Source: Mesorhizobium sp. SARCC-RB16n
GTDB taxonomy: Bacteria; Pseudomonadota; Alphaproteobacteria; Rhizobiales; Rhizobiaceae
Length of the DNA: 64,000 nt
Assembly: GCF_008520305.1 (NCBI RefSeq)
Contig: NZ_ML703269.1
Span: 248,001-312,000 of the forward strand
Reading direction: 5' to 3'
Notes under the pieces: generated by a model
Told to the model about the DNA's origin: nothing
The model's database searches: none
What the model saw: only the letters and a program-made list of their open reading frames with translations
Translations under genes and position numbers: made by a program
Shown: positions 1-9,990 of the stretch, piece after piece
How the letters are laid out: each line of letters starts with the position of its first letter
Position numbering within the stretch: the first letter of the stretch is position 1

Positions 1-1527
1 GACGTCGCCGCCGCCGAGGTCGCTGGTCCCGGTTTCGTCAATCTGCGGCTCAAGGACGGTTTCTGGCAGGCGCATCTGTCGGCGCTTCTGGGCGAGGGCC
101 GTAACTATGGCCGCTCGGCGATCGGCGCCGGTCGCAAAACCAACGTCGAATATGTCTCGGCCAACCCGACCGGGCCGATGCATGTCGGCCATTGCCGGGG
201 TGCCGTCGTCGGTGACGCGCTCGCCAATCTGATGGCGTTCGCCGGCTACGACGTGACCAAGGAATATGTCATCAACGACGCCGGCTCGCAGATCGACGTG
301 CTTGGACGCTCCGCGATGCTGCGCTACCGCGAAGCGCTTGACGAGGATATCGGCGAGATTCCGCCGGGACTTTATCCCGGTGACTATCTCGTCTCCGTCG
401 GCGAGGCCCTGGTCAGGGAGTTTGGCCGTTCCTTGCTGCAGATGCCGGATGACGAGGCGCTGGCCGTCGTCAAGGACCGGACTATCGATGCGATGATGGC
501 GATGATCCGCGAGGATCTTGCGCTGCTCAACGTGCATCACGACGTGTTCTTTTCCGAACGCACGCTCCATGCCGACAATGCCAGGAAGATCCGCTCGGCG
601 ATCAATGACCTGACGCTGAAGGGCCATATCTACAAGGGCAAGCTGCCGCCGCCCAAGGGCGAGAAGCCGGACGACTGGGAAGATCGCGAGCAGACGCTGT
701 TCCGCTCGACCGCGGTCGGCGACGACATGGACCGGGCGCTGGTCAAGTCCGACGGATCGTTCACCTATTTCGCCGCCGATGTGGCTTACCTGAAGGACAA
801 GGTCGATCGCGGCTTCGTCGACCTGATCTACGTTCTCGGTGCCGACCATGGCGGCTATGTGAAGCGGCTGGAGGCGCTGGCGCGGGCGATTGCCGGCGAC
901 GACGTCAAGCTCACAGTCCTTTTGTGCAATCTGGTCAAGCTGTTTCGCGACGGCGAGCCGGTGCGCATGTCGAAGCGGTCCGGCGATTTCGTGACGCTGC
1001 GCGAGGTGGTTGAAGAAGTCGGACGCGATCCGATCCGCTTCATGATGCTCTACCGCAAGAACGATGCGCCGCTCGATTTCGACTTCGCCAAGGTGACCGA
1101 GCAGTCGAAGGACAATCCGGTGTTTTACGTGCAGTACGCCTCGGCGCGCTGCCATTCGGTGTTCCGGCAGGCGAGCGAACAGTTGGGGGAGGCGAATTTC
1201 GACCGCAACAAGCTGGCGGCCGCGGCAACATCGCTGACCGACGAAGGTGAAATCGGCCTGATCAGGAAGCTTGCAGAATATCCACGCCTGATTGAATCAG
1301 CGGCACTTGCGCTCGAGCCGCATCGGCTGGCATTTTATCTCTATGATCTGGCTTCCAGTTTCCATGGACACTGGAACCGTGGCACGGATAATCCGGACTT
1401 ACGTTTTGTTAAGGTTAACGACCGACAATTGACGCATGCCAGACTAGGGCTGGTGCAGGCTGTTTCGGATGTTCTGACGTCCGGCCTGACGTTGATCGGA
1501 GCCGCTGCGCCCACCGAAATGCGTTAG
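1..1527 (+). CDS. argS: Arginine--tRNA ligase, 5'-truncated by window edge
   Basis: Class I aminoacyl-tRNA synthetase that charges tRNA-Arg in the cytosol. The reading frame is open from base 1, so the true start lies before the window; about 508 codons are visible, and an alphaproteobacterial ArgRS of roughly 585 residues would lack about 75 N-terminal residues here. The HIGH signature is seen as MHVGH at 178-192, preceded by SANPTGP, and the KMSKS loop as RMSKR near 964-978. The C-terminal anticodon-binding helices ([15 protein letters not shown]) are present and the stop is intact. The SPOR gene follows on the same strand about 100 bp downstream, which is the usual rhizobial order. Confidence 0.97.
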   Translation, partial: DVAAAEVAGPGFVNLRLKDGFWQAHLSALLGEGRNYGRSAIGAGRKTNVEYVSANPTGPMHVGHCRGAVVGDALANLMAFAGYDVTKEYVINDAGSQIDVLGRSAMLRYREALDEDIGEIPPGLYPGDYLVSVGEALVREFGRSLLQMPDDEALAVVKDRTIDAMMAMIREDLALLNVHHDVFFSERTLHADNARKIRSAINDLTLKGHIYKGKLPPPKGEKPDDWEDREQTLFRSTAVGDDMDRALVKSDGSFTYFAADVAYLKDKVDRGFVDLIYVLGADHGGYVKRLEALARAIAGDDVKLTVLLCNLVKLFRDGEPVRMSKRSGDFVTLREVVEEVGRDPIRFMMLYRKNDAPLDFDFAKVTEQSKDNPVFYVQYASARCHSVFRQASEQLGEANFDRNKLAAAATSLTDEGEIGLIRKLAEYPRLIESAALALEPHRLAFYLYDLASSFHGHWNRGTDNPDLRFVKVNDRQLTHARLGLVQAVSDVLTSGLTLIGAAAPTEMR

Positions 1528-1630
1528 GTTTGACTAAAAAACCTGTCACCTTTTGCCCACATTGCGCTGGTAAGGGCCAACCCTGCGCGACGTCCAAGGC
1601 GTCCGAATGAGTGCGAGTTCGGGAACAATA

Positions 1631-4600
1631 ATGGCAGACAGACCCCAGCTGAGAGTAGCCGACAACAACGACATCGCCGACGATGATCCGTTCGCGGAAC
1701 TGACCAGGATCATGGGTTTCGACCCGCGCCAGCCGGTCAAGCCGCAGGCACCGACCCAGCCGAAAGCCGGTGTCGTCGATCCGTCCGCCGGAGGGGACGA
1801 TTTCGACATCGATCTCGAGAAGGAGCTGATGGGCGAATTCGACGCTGCCGATAGCGTTGCTGCTCCAGTTGTCGAGACTCATGAGCCGGCATTCGAGCCG
1901 ACGGCCGTCGATGTGGCGGACGACGATCTTGCGCTGTCGCTCGATGACGATTTCCACCTGGACATGTCGGATGCCGATGACGAGGCCGTCGCCGCCAGCC
2001 ATGCGAACCATGGCGCTCCGGACGTTGTGCCGTCCGTCGAGCCTGCCTTCGATGCCGATTTCGACAATGCCGCAGCCAGTTCTCTCGAAGACGTTTCGCC
2101 CTTCGACGACGATCTGCCAATGGAGGACGAGCTTGCCGCCTCCCTCGACCAGGATTTCCATATCGAGGACGAGGCTGCCGAGACCCGGTATGCCGTTGAA
2201 TCGCCGGTTGCCGAAGTGCCGGTTGCCGTCGAGCCGACCTCCGACCATGAATTCGACGATGCGGTCGCGATCTCGCTCGAAGACGAGCTGATGCTCGGTG
2301 ACCATGCTGCGGATCAACGCCAAGCGGCTGCTGTCGAATACCCAGAACCTGTACTGGCCACAGCGAATGAAACCCAGGCGATCTCCGACGAGGATTTCGT
2401 AGGCCACTTCGACGATGCCATGGCCGATGTCGACGTGGATTTTGACGTTCAGGCGGATGAGCCAGAGGCTTTTGACGAGAAGCAAGCGCACGAGTTGCTT
2501 GCCGATGCCGTCGAGCCGACGGACGAGATTCCAGGCGCTGAAGCCGTTTCGGACGATGCTTTCGACCTGAATTTGGACGAGGCGTTTGCCCAGCCTGCCG
2601 AAGAGCCCGTCGCTGAAATCGCCGCGGTTCCCACGCAGTCGGCAGCGCCCGTGGCAACCATTGCGCCGCCGGTGCAAGCCATCAATTCCGACGAACGAAG
2701 CCTCGAAGACGAGTTGAACGCGCTTCTTGGCGCCATGACCGCGCGCACGCTGCCGTCGGCCAAGGAGCCGGTCACGGCTCAGCCCGTCGTGACCCAGCCG
2801 TCCGCGGCGACCGTTCAGCCGCCTCTCGCCGCGACAGCAAAGGCCGCGGAGGAACCCACCGATCTCGTTGGTGACCTCGACTGGGACCTCGATGAACCAG
2901 CATCCGAGGATGTGCATCACTCCGGCTCCGCCCAGGCCGCCGGCGTCAACTTCGACGACTTGTCGCTCGATGAACTTCAGGACCAGGATTTCGGCTCGGA
3001 TACCGCTGAACAGGGTGATGTCGATCTCGACAATGATGCCTTCGACGCCGCCTTGGCCAAAAGCCTCGATTCGCGCAACGAAACAGGGTCCCAGCGGGAT
3101 CAGGCCGATTCGCTCGATTGGCTGGCGGATCGCTCCGCACAGTCGGAGCCGGCCCGTTCTTGGAGCCGCGTGACACCGGTTCCCCAACAGCCGGCATTTG
3201 CCGCGCAGCCTGTCGCCTCGATGGCGGCCAGGACGCCAGCACCGGAAGCGACGACCGCGGTGCCGTCTTACCGTTCGGCCGAGCCGGTTGCAGCTGCTCC
3301 CTATATGGCTCCGGTGTCGGCGCCGCAGGCGCCGCAGTCCTCGCGCTATGAAGAGATGCCCGATGTCGAGACGGTCGATGTGCCGGAGCGCGTCGTGGCG
3401 TTGGCTGACGATCTCGACATTCCGGAGTTGCATTTCGAGGAAGATGAGCCGGCAGCAGCCGGTTATGACGATCTCGACGCCGAGTTCGCCAGCCTTTTGA
3501 CTGAAATGAATTCGGTCGAGGTCGCGCCTGCTCCTGCAGGCAACGCCGCCTATGCCGACGAATCCTACAATGTCGGGTTCAATACGGGATATGGCGCTGC
3601 CAATCCGGGACATGACGCTGTCAATCCGGGATATGAAAGGGCCAATCCCGGATACCAAGAACCCGCTTATCAGCCGGAAGCGCGGACCTATGCGGCACGG
3701 CCGGCGGAAATGCCTGCCCGTGCGGCGGCTTCGGGCTATGCCGATGCTGCCGAAGGATTCGATCTCGACAATCTGCCTGGCAGCCAGCCGGTTTCGCAGG
3801 CGGACGATTTTACCGTCGATGAACTCGACTACGATCCCGAACTGGACGAAGCGATGTCGGTTCCGGGCCTTGGCGAGCGGGAAGCCGCCAGGTCGTCGGG
3901 CCGGCGCGGCCTGTTCATTGCCGCGATTGTCGGTGCCGTTGCGGTCGCAGGCGGCCTTGGCGCCTTCGCGCTGTCTTTGGGCGGCAAGGGCGGCAGCGAA
4001 GCTCCGGTGATCGTCAAGGCCGACAATTCGCCGATCAAGGTCAAGCCGGCAAATCCGGGCGGCACCGTGGTGCCGAACCAGGACAACAAGGTCTATGACG
4101 CGGTGGTCAAGGGCGCGAAGCCCGCCGAGCCGGTCCAGCAGAAGCTCGTCACCAACACCGAAGAACCGGTGGACGTGCAGGCGAAGGACCCGGCCCGCGC
4201 CGTCGATCTTTCTCCCGGCCAGAACGATGCCGCCGGTACGAACGGCGGTGGCGAGGTTTCGACCGCTGGCGCGGCCCCGGCTGACAATGCGGCGCCCGCG
4301 CCCAAGTCGGAGGATCGCATCGCCCAGGTCCTGCAGGACGCCGACAAGGGTACCAATAACGACGTCGTTGCCGTTGCGCCGCGCAAGGTGAGGACCATGG
4401 TGGTCAAGTCCGACGGCTCACTGGTGGCGCGCGAGGACCCGGCACCGGCGGCACCGCAGGTGGCCGCGGCGGAGCCGACCGATCCGGCGCCGCAGCATGT
4501 GGCGCCTGCCGGCCAGGCCGAGGCCGGCCAGACTGCCACCGATCAGACTGGCACCGACCAAACTGGCACCGACCAAACTGACACCCTGGCGCCCGCCGCC

Positions 4601-5041
4601 GTGCAGGCCGACGATGCCCCGGCTCTGAAACCCGCCGCCAAGCCAGCCAAGGCTGAAGCCAAGGCGCAGTCGGCCAACACGCCAGCCAAGGTTGCGATCG
4701 CGCCGCAGCGTCCGTCCGACCAGCCGGTCGATGTGGTCGGCGAAGTCAAGCCCGATCAGGTCGCTTCCATCGATCCGGCCTCGACCGCGACCGGCAGCGG
4801 TTCGTGGTCGATACAGATCGCTTCGCAGCCGACGGTGGACAGTGCCCAGTCGACCTACCAGGATCTGCAGCGCCGCTATGGCAGCGTGCTTTCCGGCCGC
4901 ACGGCCAACATCGTCAAGGCCGAGATCGCTGGCAAGGGCACGTTCTACCGCGTCCGCGTTCCAGCCCAGTCGCGCAACGATGCCATCAATCTGTGCACCA
5001 GCTACAAGGCCGCTGGCGGCAACTGCTTCGTATCGCGCTAG
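1631..5041 (+). CDS. SPOR domain-containing membrane protein, very long acidic N-terminus
   Basis: Probable septal peptidoglycan-binding protein of about 1136 residues. A long acidic, low-complexity cytoplasmic region (residues about 1-755) repeats motifs of the type EDELAASLDQDF and DDLALSLDDDF. One transmembrane helix (about 758-782, LFIAAIVGAVAVAGG) follows, then a Pro/Ala-rich periplasmic linker with a short TDQTG tandem repeat, then a C-terminal SPOR domain (about 1057-1136, starting GSWSIQIAS). SPOR domains bind denuded glycan at division sites. An in-frame ATG at 1607 would add eight residues; 1631 is preferred because MADRPQLRVADN looks like the start of the structured N-terminus, but neither ribosome site is decisive. 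A strong terminator follows the stop. Confidence 0.88.
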   Translation: MADRPQLRVADNNDIADDDPFAELTRIMGFDPRQPVKPQAPTQPKAGVVDPSAGGDDFDIDLEKELMGEFDAADSVAAPVVETHEPAFEPTAVDVADDDLALSLDDDFHLDMSDADDEAVAASHANHGAPDVVPSVEPAFDADFDNAAASSLEDVSPFDDDLPMEDELAASLDQDFHIEDEAAETRYAVESPVAEVPVAVEPTSDHEFDDAVAISLEDELMLGDHAADQRQAAAVEYPEPVLATANETQAISDEDFVGHFDDAMADVDVDFDVQADEPEAFDEKQAHELLADAVEPTDEIPGAEAVSDDAFDLNLDEAFAQPAEEPVAEIAAVPTQSAAPVATIAPPVQAINSDERSLEDELNALLGAMTARTLPSAKEPVTAQPVVTQPSAATVQPPLAATAKAAEEPTDLVGDLDWDLDEPASEDVHHSGSAQAAGVNFDDLSLDELQDQDFGSDTAEQGDVDLDNDAFDAALAKSLDSRNETGSQRDQADSLDWLADRSAQSEPARSWSRVTPVPQQPAFAAQPVASMAARTPAPEATTAVPSYRSAEPVAAAPYMAPVSAPQAPQSSRYEEMPDVETVDVPERVVALADDLDIPELHFEEDEPAAAGYDDLDAEFASLLTEMNSVEVAPAPAGNAAYADESYNVGFNTGYGAANPGHDAVNPGYERANPGYQEPAYQPEARTYAARPAEMPARAAASGYADAAEGFDLDNLPGSQPVSQADDFTVDELDYDPELDEAMSVPGLGEREAARSSGRRGLFIAAIVGAVAVAGGLGAFALSLGGKGGSEAPVIVKADNSPIKVKPANPGGTVVPNQDNKVYDAVVKGAKPAEPVQQKLVTNTEEPVDVQAKDPARAVDLSPGQNDAAGTNGGGEVSTAGAAPADNAAPAPKSEDRIAQVLQDADKGTNNDVVAVAPRKVRTMVVKSDGSLVAREDPAPAAPQVAAAEPTDPAPQHVAPAGQAEAGQTATDQTGTDQTGTDQTDTLAPAAVQADDAPALKPAAKPAKAEAKAQSANTPAKVAIAPQRPSDQPVDVVGEVKPDQVASIDPASTATGSGSWSIQIASQPTVDSAQSTYQDLQRRYGSVLSGRTANIVKAEIAGKGTFYRVRVPAQSRNDAINLCTSYKAAGGNCFVSR

Positions 5042-5060
5042 ACGTCGATCCAATCCTTCA

Positions 5061-5095
5061 AAGCCGGCGCGGCCCAAGGCCGTGCCGGCTTTTTC
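5061..5095 (+). terminator. Intrinsic terminator after SPOR gene
   Basis: A 14-bp stem (left arm AAGCCGGCGCGGCC, one G-U wobble) closes a CAA loop and runs directly into TTTTT, 20 bp after the SPOR stop. Classic Rho-independent terminator; it separates the SPOR gene from nagZ. Confidence 0.85.
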
Positions 5096-5206
5096 ATATA
5101 GCGATATTCATATGCCTGACTTTTTCATGTGGAAGCATGTCTTGCAGCCCGCCGCATGCGGTCAGGGATGATTCCCTTTGACCGCGCGAAGCCCTAGACT
5201 CCTGAA

Positions 5207-6226
5207 ATGACCGAATCAAAATCCATGATCCTCGGCTGTGCCGGGAAATCGCTCACCCGCGAAGAAATCAGTTTCTATCGCAATGAATGCCCGTGGGCGT
5301 TCATCCTGTTTGCCCGCAATATCGGCGAGGCCGAGCAGATCCGCGACCTGGTCGCCGAAATGCGTGACTGTATCGGACGCCCGGACGCGCTGGTGTTCAT
5401 CGACCAGGAAGGTGGCAGGGTACAGCGCCTGCGGCCGCCGCTGGCGCCGAACTATCCGGCCGGCGGCGCGCTTGGGGCGCTGTGGCGCGACGATCACGAC
5501 GCCGGCGCCCGAGCCGCCTGGCTGATGGCGCGGCTGCATGCCTTCGACCTGCTGCGCTACGGCATTTCAGCGGATTGCCTGCCGGTGCTCGACGTTCCGA
5601 TCGAAGGGGCCAGCGATGTCATCGGCGCGCGCGCCTATGGCAAGGATCCGCGTCCGGTCATCGAACTTGGCCGCGCCGCGGTCGAGGGCCTGATGTCGGG
5701 CGGTGTGCTGCCCGTGATGAAGCATATTCCGGGACACGGCCGCGCCTTTGCCGACACGCATTTCGAACTGCCTGTCGTCGACGCCTCGCTCAGCGATCTG
5801 CAGCGGCACGACTTTGCTCCGTTCCGTGAGCTCAACCATCTGCCGATGGCGATGACCGCGCATGTCGTCTACAGCGCGATCGATCCCAAGAACCCGGCGA
5901 CCACGTCCGGCAAGGTCATCGACGAGATCATTCGACGCGAGATCGGCTTCGATGGACTGCTGATGAGCGACGACACCTCGATGAAGGCACTTTCTGGGGA
6001 TTTCCCGACAAAGGCGGCCTCGATCCTTGCGGCGGGCTGCGATCTGGTCCTTCACTGCAACGGTGTTTTTGAGGAGATGGCGGGCATCGCATCGCGCACC
6101 ACGGGGCTTGAAGGCAGGTCACTGGAGCGTGCCAAGCGGGCGATGACCTATATAAGCAAACGCGACGCGGCCGAAGAAACCGAGATCCGTGCCGAATTCG
6201 CCACCTATTTCGACGCGGTGGCCTAG
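5207..6226 (+). CDS. nagZ: Beta-N-acetylhexosaminidase NagZ
   Basis: Glycoside hydrolase family 3 enzyme that removes N-acetylglucosamine from muropeptides during cytoplasmic peptidoglycan recycling; its products influence AmpR-type beta-lactamase induction in other bacteria. The 339-residue length fits the family. The conserved KHIPGHG loop starts near residue 172 (histidine/aspartate general acid-base loop) and the nucleophile motif MSDDTSMKAL lies near residues 253-262. There is no signal peptide, consistent with a cytoplasmic enzyme. It begins an apparent co-directional run with scpA and scpB, with only 19 bp before scpA. Confidence 0.95.
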   Translation: MTESKSMILGCAGKSLTREEISFYRNECPWAFILFARNIGEAEQIRDLVAEMRDCIGRPDALVFIDQEGGRVQRLRPPLAPNYPAGGALGALWRDDHDAGARAAWLMARLHAFDLLRYGISADCLPVLDVPIEGASDVIGARAYGKDPRPVIELGRAAVEGLMSGGVLPVMKHIPGHGRAFADTHFELPVVDASLSDLQRHDFAPFRELNHLPMAMTAHVVYSAIDPKNPATTSGKVIDEIIRREIGFDGLLMSDDTSMKALSGDFPTKAASILAAGCDLVLHCNGVFEEMAGIASRTTGLEGRSLERAKRAMTYISKRDAAEETEIRAEFATYFDAVA

Positions 6227-6245
6227 CAAGAGGAAGTGACAGGCA

Positions 6246-7091
6246 GTGGCGGAAGCATTGGAAAGCAAGGCCGTGAAGGCCGCACCGATGGACCGCCTGT
6301 GGGCCGAGAACGATGAGTCGCGGCTGACGGGCGATCCGTCGCTGGTCGTCGACGTGGCCGGCTTCGAAGGCCCGCTCGATCTTCTCTTGCATCTTGCCCG
6401 CACCCAGAAGGTCGATCTGGCGCGCATTTCCATCCTGGCGCTGGTCGAGCAATATTTGACCTTTGTCGAGACGGCGAGGGCGCTGCGGCTCGAACTTGCC
6501 GCCGACTATCTGGTGATGGCAGCGTGGCTGGCCTTCCTCAAATCGAAGCTCCTGATCCCCAAGCAGCCGGGCGAAGAGGGCGAAAGCGGCGAGGAACTGG
6601 CGGCGGTGCTGCAATTCCGGCTGAAGCGGCTCGAAGCCATGCGCGATGCGTCGGCGCGTCTGGTCAACCGCAACCGGCTCGGCCGCGACGTGTTCGCGCG
6701 CGGCATGCCGGAAATGGTCATCATCGAAAAGCGCAACACCTATTCGGCTTCGCTTTACGATCTCTTGACCGCCTATGCCCAACAGCGGCAGAAGCAGGCG
6801 ATCACCAATGTGACGATCGCCAGGCGCGGCGTCTGGTCACTCAAGGACGCCCGCGACATCCTGATCCGGCTTATCGGCTCATTGCGCGACTGGACGACGC
6901 TCGACAGCTTCCTCATTCAATATCTGACCAGTCCGCAAGAGCGGCGCACCGCGATCGCCAGTTCGTTCGCGGCGACCCTGGAACTGGTGCGCGAGCGCAA
7001 GGTCGATATGCGGCAGGACGAGGTGTTCGCGCCGATCTACCTGCGCGACCACCGCGCACTGGCAATCAAGGCAGTCGAGGTGGCATCATGA
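6246..7091 (+). CDS. scpA: Segregation and condensation protein A
   Basis: Kleisin subunit that bridges the SMC heads of the bacterial condensin and works with ScpB in chromosome organisation. The 281-residue product has the typical N-terminal FEGPLDLLLHLARTQKVDL motif near residues 40-58, which contacts SMC, and a C-terminal winged-helix region (DEVFAPIYLRDHRALAIKA). The GTG at 6246, 19 bp after the nagZ stop, is the chosen start; an in-frame ATG at 6288 would be shorter. The gene overlaps scpB by four bases (ATGA), implying translational coupling. Confidence 0.94.
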   Translation: MAEALESKAVKAAPMDRLWAENDESRLTGDPSLVVDVAGFEGPLDLLLHLARTQKVDLARISILALVEQYLTFVETARALRLELAADYLVMAAWLAFLKSKLLIPKQPGEEGESGEELAAVLQFRLKRLEAMRDASARLVNRNRLGRDVFARGMPEMVIIEKRNTYSASLYDLLTAYAQQRQKQAITNVTIARRGVWSLKDARDILIRLIGSLRDWTTLDSFLIQYLTSPQERRTAIASSFAATLELVRERKVDMRQDEVFAPIYLRDHRALAIKAVEVAS

Positions 7092-7831
7092 GCGAACGCG
7101 CCAACGCTTCGGTTATCCCTTTCAAGATGGAAGATGAGCCGGAAGAGGGCGAGATCGACCAGAATCCGGCCGAGCGCCTGCATATGGCGGAAGCCGTGCG
7201 CATGGCCGAGGCGATCGTGTTCGCCAGCGCCGAGCCCGTCAGCGAAAAGCAGCTTGCCGCACGCCTTCCCGATGGCATCAACGTCGCCCTCGCCATGACG
7301 GAGCTGCAGCAGATCTACGCCCGGCGCGGCGTCAATCTGGTGCGGGTGGGCGACGCCTGGGCGTTCCGCACCGCCGGCGACCTGGCGTTCCTGATGAGCC
7401 GCGATACGGTGCAGCAGCGCAAGCTGTCGCGGGCGGCGCTGGAGGTGCTGGCGATCATTGCCTATCACCAACCGGTGACGCGCGCCGAGATCGAGGACAT
7501 CAGAGGCGTCGAGACCTCGAAGGGAACGCTGGACACGCTGCTCGAGACGGAATGGGTCCGCATGCGCGGCCGGCGCAAAACGCCCGGCCGTCCCGTCACC
7601 TATGGTACCACCGAAACCTTCCTCGATCATTTCGCGCTTGAGGAGATACGCGATCTTCCGGGTATGGAGGAACTGAAAGGCGCCGGCCTGCTATCGGGCC
7701 GCATGCCGTCGAACTTCTCCATCCCGCAGCCGCCGGCCGATCCCGACGCGCTGACCGAGGACGAGGATCCGTTGACCGACATCGATCTCGAGGAACTCGG
7801 TCTGCTGACGCCGCGCGTCACGGAAGATTGA
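7088..7831 (+). CDS. scpB: Segregation and condensation protein B
   Basis: Partner of ScpA in the SMC-ScpAB condensin; dimerises through winged helices and binds the ScpA linker. The 247-residue product includes the diagnostic stretch ALEVLAIIAYHQPVTRAEI and the following IRGVETSKGTLDTLL. It starts at the ATG overlapping the scpA stop. The frame stays open far upstream inside scpA, but that extension is a codon-bias shadow. A C-terminal acidic tail (ALTEDEDPLTDIDLEEL) is present beyond the core domain. A gap of about 180 bp separates it from tatA. Confidence 0.94.
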   Translation: MSERANASVIPFKMEDEPEEGEIDQNPAERLHMAEAVRMAEAIVFASAEPVSEKQLAARLPDGINVALAMTELQQIYARRGVNLVRVGDAWAFRTAGDLAFLMSRDTVQQRKLSRAALEVLAIIAYHQPVTRAEIEDIRGVETSKGTLDTLLETEWVRMRGRRKTPGRPVTYGTTETFLDHFALEEIRDLPGMEELKGAGLLSGRMPSNFSIPQPPADPDALTEDEDPLTDIDLEELGLLTPRVTED

Positions 7832-8010
7832 CCACGAGCGCCTATCAAAAGCCGCTTTACGCCTTTACATGCGCCGTTTGGTAGCGGGCCGCGTCGCTGA
7901 AAATGCGTGACATCCGACACCCTTTCATAAACTCTGTCGCGGTTGTGTTTGAATCCCAACGCGAAAACGCATAGATCATCGCCAGGGAAAACATTCGAGA
8001 GAGATTTGCT

Positions 8011-8232
8011 ATGGGTTCATTTTCGATTTGGCACTGGATGATCGTGCTGGTCATCGTGCTTCTGGTGTTCGGCCGCGGCAAGATCCCCGAGTTGATGGGC
8101 GACATGGCCAAGGGCATCAAGAGCTTCAAGAAGGGCATGGCCGACGACGACGTTGCCGACGACAAGCGTACCGTCGAGCACCGCGCCGACGAAACCGTTT
8201 CGGGCGTGAAGGAAAAGGCCAGCAAGAGCTGA
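8011..8232 (+). CDS. tatA: Sec-independent translocase protein TatA
   Basis: Pore-forming subunit of the twin-arginine translocase, which exports folded proteins across the inner membrane. The 73-residue protein has the expected short N-terminal membrane helix ([15 protein letters not shown]), the FG hinge and the amphipathic helix ([20 protein letters not shown]), then a charged tail. First gene of tatABC, with 29 bp to tatB. The upstream gap of about 180 bp is the likely place for the operon promoter, though no clear -35/-10 was identified. Confidence 0.95.
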   Translation: MGSFSIWHWMIVLVIVLLVFGRGKIPELMGDMAKGIKSFKKGMADDDVADDKRTVEHRADETVSGVKEKASKS

Positions 8233-8261
8233 GCCAAAAATTCTAGTCGGAACAGATTGCC

Positions 8262-9038
8262 ATGTTTGAAGTCGGCTGGACCGAAATGCTGGTGATCGCG
8301 ATCGTCATGATCGTGGTCGTCGGGCCGAAGGATCTGCCCAAGATGCTGCGCACCTTCGGCCGCACGACGGCGAAGCTGCGCGCCATGGCGGCCGACTTCC
8401 AGAAACAATTCAACGAGGCATTGAAGGAAGCCGAGCTCGACGACGTGAAGAAGTCGGTCGACGAGCTCAGGGGCCTGAGCCCGGTTGCCGAGATCCGGAA
8501 GCAGCTCAATCCGTTCGAACAGGCGGCGGCCGATGTGCGCGCAGGTGTCGACGCGGCGATGAAGCCGAAGCCGGCCGCTGATCCGGGAACGCCCGCCGCT
8601 TCGACGCCGCTGGCCGCCGAGCCGTTGAAGAATGGCGCAACGACAATGCCAGGCGTCAACGGCACGGATGTCGCGCCGCCGGCACCGATTTTCCCGGCGA
8701 TGACCGATGAATCGGTGGTGGCGACCTCCACGGAACCTGCCGTAGCGCCGAAGACAGCCAAGAAAACCGCCAAGACGGCACCGGCTGCAAAAGCTCCGTC
8801 CAAGGCCTCGGCGTCCGCGAAGGCGGTGACGGCAAAAGCCTCACCAGCGGTGACGGCAAAAGCCGCACCCGCGCCCAAGGCGTCGACAAAGCCCACGACA
8901 GCGGCAAGGGCTGATACCGCGGCTGTGACTAAGCCCGCCGGCAAGGCGACTGCTGCCAAGGCTGGGACGAAAGCCGAACCGAAGCCTGCTCAGGCGAAGA
9001 AGCCGGTGACCAAGAAGACGGCTGGAGCCGCCAAGTGA
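8262..9038 (+). CDS. tatB: Sec-independent translocase protein TatB
   Basis: TatB forms the twin-arginine signal receptor with TatC. The N-terminus (MFEVGWTEMLVIAIVMIVVV) and the GPKDLPKMLRTFGR hinge/amphipathic helix are diagnostic. The protein is long (258 residues) because of an alanine/lysine/proline-rich tail from about residue 160 onward, built of KA/PA-type repeats and probably disordered. Such tails vary between rhizobia and are not needed for the core function. The stop overlaps the tatC start by four bases. Confidence 0.94.
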   Translation: MFEVGWTEMLVIAIVMIVVVGPKDLPKMLRTFGRTTAKLRAMAADFQKQFNEALKEAELDDVKKSVDELRGLSPVAEIRKQLNPFEQAAADVRAGVDAAMKPKPAADPGTPAASTPLAAEPLKNGATTMPGVNGTDVAPPAPIFPAMTDESVVATSTEPAVAPKTAKKTAKTAPAAKAPSKASASAKAVTAKASPAVTAKAAPAPKASTKPTTAARADTAAVTKPAGKATAAKAGTKAEPKPAQAKKPVTKKTAGAAK

Positions 9039-9910
9039 GCGTTTCGGACAAGGAAAAGGACGAGATCGAGAAATCGTCCGCGCCGCTGATCGAGCATCTC
9101 ATCGAGTTGCGCCGTCGCCTGATCTGGTCGCTCGGCGGGTTCTTCGTTGCCTTCCTGGTTTGCTTCTTCTTCGCCAAGAGGCTGTTCAACCTTCTGGTCG
9201 TCCCCTTCAAATGGGCGACGAAGTGGGCGGGGCTCGATCCGCACAAGGTCGAGCTGATCTACACCGCGCCGCAGGAATTCTTCTTCACCCAGGTCAAGCT
9301 CGCCATGTTCGGCGGCATGGTCATAGCGTTCCCGCTGATCGCCACGCAAATCTACAAGTTCATCGCGCCCGGCCTCTACAAGAACGAGCGCAACGCCTTC
9401 CTGCCGTTCCTGATCGCGTCGCCCGTCCTGTTCCTGATGGGCGCTTCGCTGGTCTATTTCTTCTTCACGCCGATGGTGATGTGGTTCTTCCTCGCCATGC
9501 AGCAGGCCGGCACGGACGAGCAGGTGCAGATATCGCTGCTGCCGAAAGTGTCGGAATATCTCAGCCTGATCATGACGCTGATCTTTTCCTTCGGCCTGGT
9601 GTTCCAGCTGCCGGTGGTGACCAGCCTGATGACACGCGTCGGCATGCTGTCGTCCAAGGCGCTGGCCGAGAAGCGCAAATGGGCGATCGTCATCGCCTTC
9701 GTCGTCGCTGCCGTGCTGACCCCACCCGATCCGATGAGCCAGATCGGCCTAGCCATCCCGACCATCCTGCTCTACGAGGTCGCCATCTGGTCGTCCCGGC
9801 TGATCGAGCGAAGCCAGGAGCGCGAGCGTCTGGCACGCGAAAAGCAGGAGGCTGGTGAGACCGTCGCCGACAAGGCACCGGACGAGCCTCCGGCGCCAGC
9901 TGCCTCGTAA
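9035..9910 (+). CDS. tatC: Sec-independent translocase protein TatC
   Basis: Multi-spanning receptor of the Tat system that recognises the twin-arginine signal. The 291-residue sequence has the conserved cytoplasmic N-terminus (PLIEHLIELRRRL) and about six hydrophobic helices, including the segment LSLIMTLIFSFGLVFQLPVV. The start codon is GTG at 9035, overlapping the end of tatB. A charged, proline-rich tail of about 40 residues follows the last helix. A two-hairpin repeat element lies between this gene and serS. Confidence 0.96.
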   Translation: MSVSDKEKDEIEKSSAPLIEHLIELRRRLIWSLGGFFVAFLVCFFFAKRLFNLLVVPFKWATKWAGLDPHKVELIYTAPQEFFFTQVKLAMFGGMVIAFPLIATQIYKFIAPGLYKNERNAFLPFLIASPVLFLMGASLVYFFFTPMVMWFFLAMQQAGTDEQVQISLLPKVSEYLSLIMTLIFSFGLVFQLPVVTSLMTRVGMLSSKALAEKRKWAIVIAFVVAAVLTPPDPMSQIGLAIPTILLYEVAIWSSRLIERSQERERLAREKQEAGETVADKAPDEPPAPAAS

Positions 9911-9990
9911 GACGCCAGCGGCGGCGGAAAACGACAACCGCCGCCCGGCCTCATCTTGCATCGATCAAGGATGCGGTTTACGCCCTCTGG

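Noticed and set aside
1415-3658. 747-codon open frame on the minus strand
   Set aside because: It lies antisense to the SPOR gene, is low in family character and follows from the high GC3 and acidic repeats of the real gene.
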